Assembly: GCA_003232445.1 (NCBI GenBank)
Contig: QIJM01000294.1
Location: 1 to 7,482 of the forward strand
Source of the DNA: Paraglaciecola arctica
Lineage (GTDB): Bacteria; Pseudomonadota; Gammaproteobacteria; Enterobacterales; Alteromonadaceae
Direction of reading: 5' to 3'
Length of the DNA stretch: 7,482 nt
Both the position numbers and the translations under genes were made by a program. Each line of letters opens with the position of its first letter. Positions within the stretch are counted from its first letter, which is position 1. The notes under the pieces were generated by a model. That model was not told the DNA's origin. It searched no databases and was given only the letters and a program-made list of their open reading frames with translations. Below are positions 6,781 to 7,482 of this stretch, one piece after another.

Positions 6781-7245
6781 ATGATTGTACGTTATTTTTT
6801 GTTTTTTATTTTTATTAACCCGTTGAGCACAATTGCTGCCACTCAAATTATCCAAGTATACAGATGGACGGATGATTCTGGGACAATCCATTTATCCCAA
6901 TTTCCCCCTGAAGGTAAAAACAATAATTTTAATGTAGAAAAAATTCAGGTACCAATCCCTATTTCAAAGCCTCCAAAAGAAGAAAACAACAAGGAACGGA
7001 TGGTAAATATTAAGCAGTACATTGAAGAAAGAGAAAGTGCTAGAAAAATGCAAATAGAAACAACAAAAACAGCAAAAATAAATAAAAAAAATTGTGCAAT
7101 CGCGCGTAAGAACCTAGATCTCTATCAAAGTGGCCAAAGAATAAGAACACATGTTAATGACAATAGTGAAACTCAAATATTAACGGAAAAAGAGCGTATC
7201 AAACGCATCAAACGATCAGAAAAAAACATCAAATCTTATTGTTGA
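6781..7245 (+). CDS. Exported DUF4124 domain-containing protein
   Basis: This encodes 154 residues. A signal peptide covers residues 1-20 (R4, a Phe/Ile-rich core, cleavage after TIAA). The mature protein starts with the DUF4124 signature VYRWTDDSGTIHLSQFPPEG (26-45), seen in many proteobacterial periplasmic proteins as a YxWxDxxGxxHxSxxPP pattern. A basic, Lys/Glu-rich helical middle (65-104) follows. The C-terminal half has the family layout of C105 in NCAIARKNLDLYQSG, a short RIRTH strand, a charged helix from LTEKERI, and a final C154 in KSYC. The paired Cys may form a disulfide in the periplasm. The function of the family is unknown and it is not established as a metal-resistance component. 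AGGAA at 6766-6770 supports ATG 6781. One 60-nt line counted by hand is about 27% GC, AT-richer than the czc genes. It has its own transcription unit after the terminator. Confidence 0.88.
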   Translation: MIVRYFLFFIFINPLSTIAATQIIQVYRWTDDSGTIHLSQFPPEGKNNNFNVEKIQVPIPISKPPKEENNKERMVNIKQYIEERESARKMQIETTKTAKINKKNCAIARKNLDLYQSGQRIRTHVNDNSETQILTEKERIKRIKRSEKNIKSYC

Positions 7246-7302
7246 ATAAGTTTCAATATTTTCTTTTGAGTGGAATAGGGCATGATAAACAATCTCCTAA
7301 GG

Positions 7303-7369
7303 GTATGTTGTGTGCGCTCAAGACACGCATTCACTAGTTATTGGAGGTGTCTTGAATACGTCAGCATAC
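7303..7369 (+). repeat. Long imperfect hairpin in the 3' intergenic tail
   Basis: The inner stem TCAAGACAC (7318-7326) / GTGTCTTGA (7347-7355) is a perfect 9 bp with a 20-nt loop. It is enclosed by an outer stem GTATGTTG (7303-7310) / CAGCATAC (7362-7369), 8 bp with one G-U pair. The bases between can add four more pairs (7311-7314 with 7357-7360, partly G-U), with T7361 bulged. The nested arrangement is better than expected by chance. No T-run follows the inner stem, so it is not a simple terminator. It may be a structured RNA, a mobile-element end or a repeat unit; orientation cannot be fixed. Confidence 0.45.
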
Positions 7370-7386
7370 TTAAATAAATGGCAGGT

Positions 7387-7405
7387 TATCCATATAATAC
7401 GGATA
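7387..7405. promoter_or_regulatory. 19-bp near-palindrome, candidate operator, containing a perfect -10 box
   Basis: TATCCATATAATACGGATA is a dyad centred on A7396; eight of the nine symmetric pairs match. It contains TATAAT at 7393-7398, a perfect -10 hexamer on the + strand. The -35 at 17-nt spacing is weak (TTAAAT, 7370-7375, 3 of 6). A dimeric regulator bound here would cover the -10. No start codon with a usable gene follows inside the window, so the controlled gene, if any, begins beyond the right end. Confidence 0.45.
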
Positions 7406-7409
7406 TAAA

Positions 7410-7420
7410 GTCAAATTGAC
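7410..7420. repeat. Perfect 11-bp palindrome GTCAAATTGAC
   Basis: Two 5-bp arms, GTCAA and TTGAC, flank a central A at 7415, exactly 19 bp from the centre of the preceding 19-bp dyad. The right arm is part of TTGACA (7416-7421). It may be a second operator half or part of the same regulatory cluster. Confidence 0.4.
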
Positions 7421-7440
7421 ATGGCTCGTTTAAAAACCTG

Positions 7441-7456
7441 TTAACTTGACAGTTAA
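7441..7456. repeat. Inverted repeat TTAACT-TGAC-AGTTAA
   Basis: Two perfect 6-bp arms (7441-7446 and 7451-7456) flank a 4-bp spacer. It contains a second TTGACA hexamer (7446-7451) and runs straight into AAGGAGG (7455-7461). In RNA it would form a small hairpin just before that Shine-Dalgarno-like sequence. Confidence 0.4.
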
Positions 7457-7461
7457 GGAGG
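7455..7461 (+). promoter_or_regulatory. Shine-Dalgarno-like AAGGAGG with no start codon in the window
   Basis: AAGGAGG closely matches the anti-16S sequence, but the 21 bases left in the window have no ATG, GTG or TTG at a usable distance. It is either chance or serves a short or non-standard start; a gene beginning further right would need a different site. Confidence 0.2.
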
Positions 7462-7482
7462 TATTTTAACGGGTAGATAGGC

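Noticed and set aside
7238..7270. Terminator directly after the DUF4124 gene
   Set aside because: Only 5-bp AT-rich pairings (TATTG with CAATA, or TTGAA with TTCAA) can be drawn, and they compete with each other; the following T-rich stretch alone is not enough.
7303..7369. Hairpin as an integron attC site
   Set aside because: The ends lack the paired RYYYAAC and GTTRRRY core sites, no integrase or gene cassette is visible, and the flanks do not resemble attC.
7378..7444. Mini-ORFs in the tail (13 codons from 7378 and 7 codons from 7421)
   Set aside because: Both are very short, have no ribosome site and lie across the palindromes; there is no support for translation.

Overview
The window looks like chromosomal or island DNA from an AT-rich marine gammaproteobacterium of the Alteromonadales type (Colwellia, Shewanella or Pseudoalteromonas-like). 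This is an inference from protein style, gene order and base composition; no rRNA or other phylogenetic marker is present. The main content is a heavy-metal efflux locus, all on the + strand.

Layout. Positions 1-216 are the C-terminal end of a cation diffusion facilitator (CDF, CzcD/ZitB-like) metal exporter whose start lies outside the window. A 93-nt gap with a 10-bp tandem repeat leads to a small exported His/Cys-rich protein (310-705, CzcI-like). After a 132-nt gap with two hairpins comes a complete tripartite RND efflux system: outer-membrane channel CzcC (838-2088), periplasmic adaptor CzcB with a His/acidic N-terminal tail (2142-3413), and inner-membrane pump CzcA (3425-6625). A strong intrinsic terminator (6644-6676) closes this unit. 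A separate gene (6781-7245) encodes a small exported DUF4124 protein. The last 237 nt have no complete gene but are dense in dyad symmetry: a long imperfect hairpin, a perfect TATAAT inside a 19-bp near-palindrome, two more palindromes, two TTGACA hexamers and an AAGGAGG.

How the genes work together. In such systems the CDF protein moves divalent metal (typically Zn, Cd or Co) from cytoplasm to periplasm. The CzcCBA complex then carries periplasmic metal across the outer membrane. The small His/Cys-rich protein and the His-rich CzcB tail are candidate periplasmic metal-handling modules. Pump residues visible here (A418/D424/E431 in TM4, and M603/N650/E700 where CusA has three Met) argue against a classical Cu(I)/Ag(I) pump and for divalent metal, but exact specificity cannot be read from the sequence.

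No metal-responsive regulator gene is in the window. Nothing here amounts to a clearly new system. The least explained parts are the tandem repeat before the CzcI-like gene, the czcI-czcC intergenic hairpins, and the dyad-rich 3' tail.
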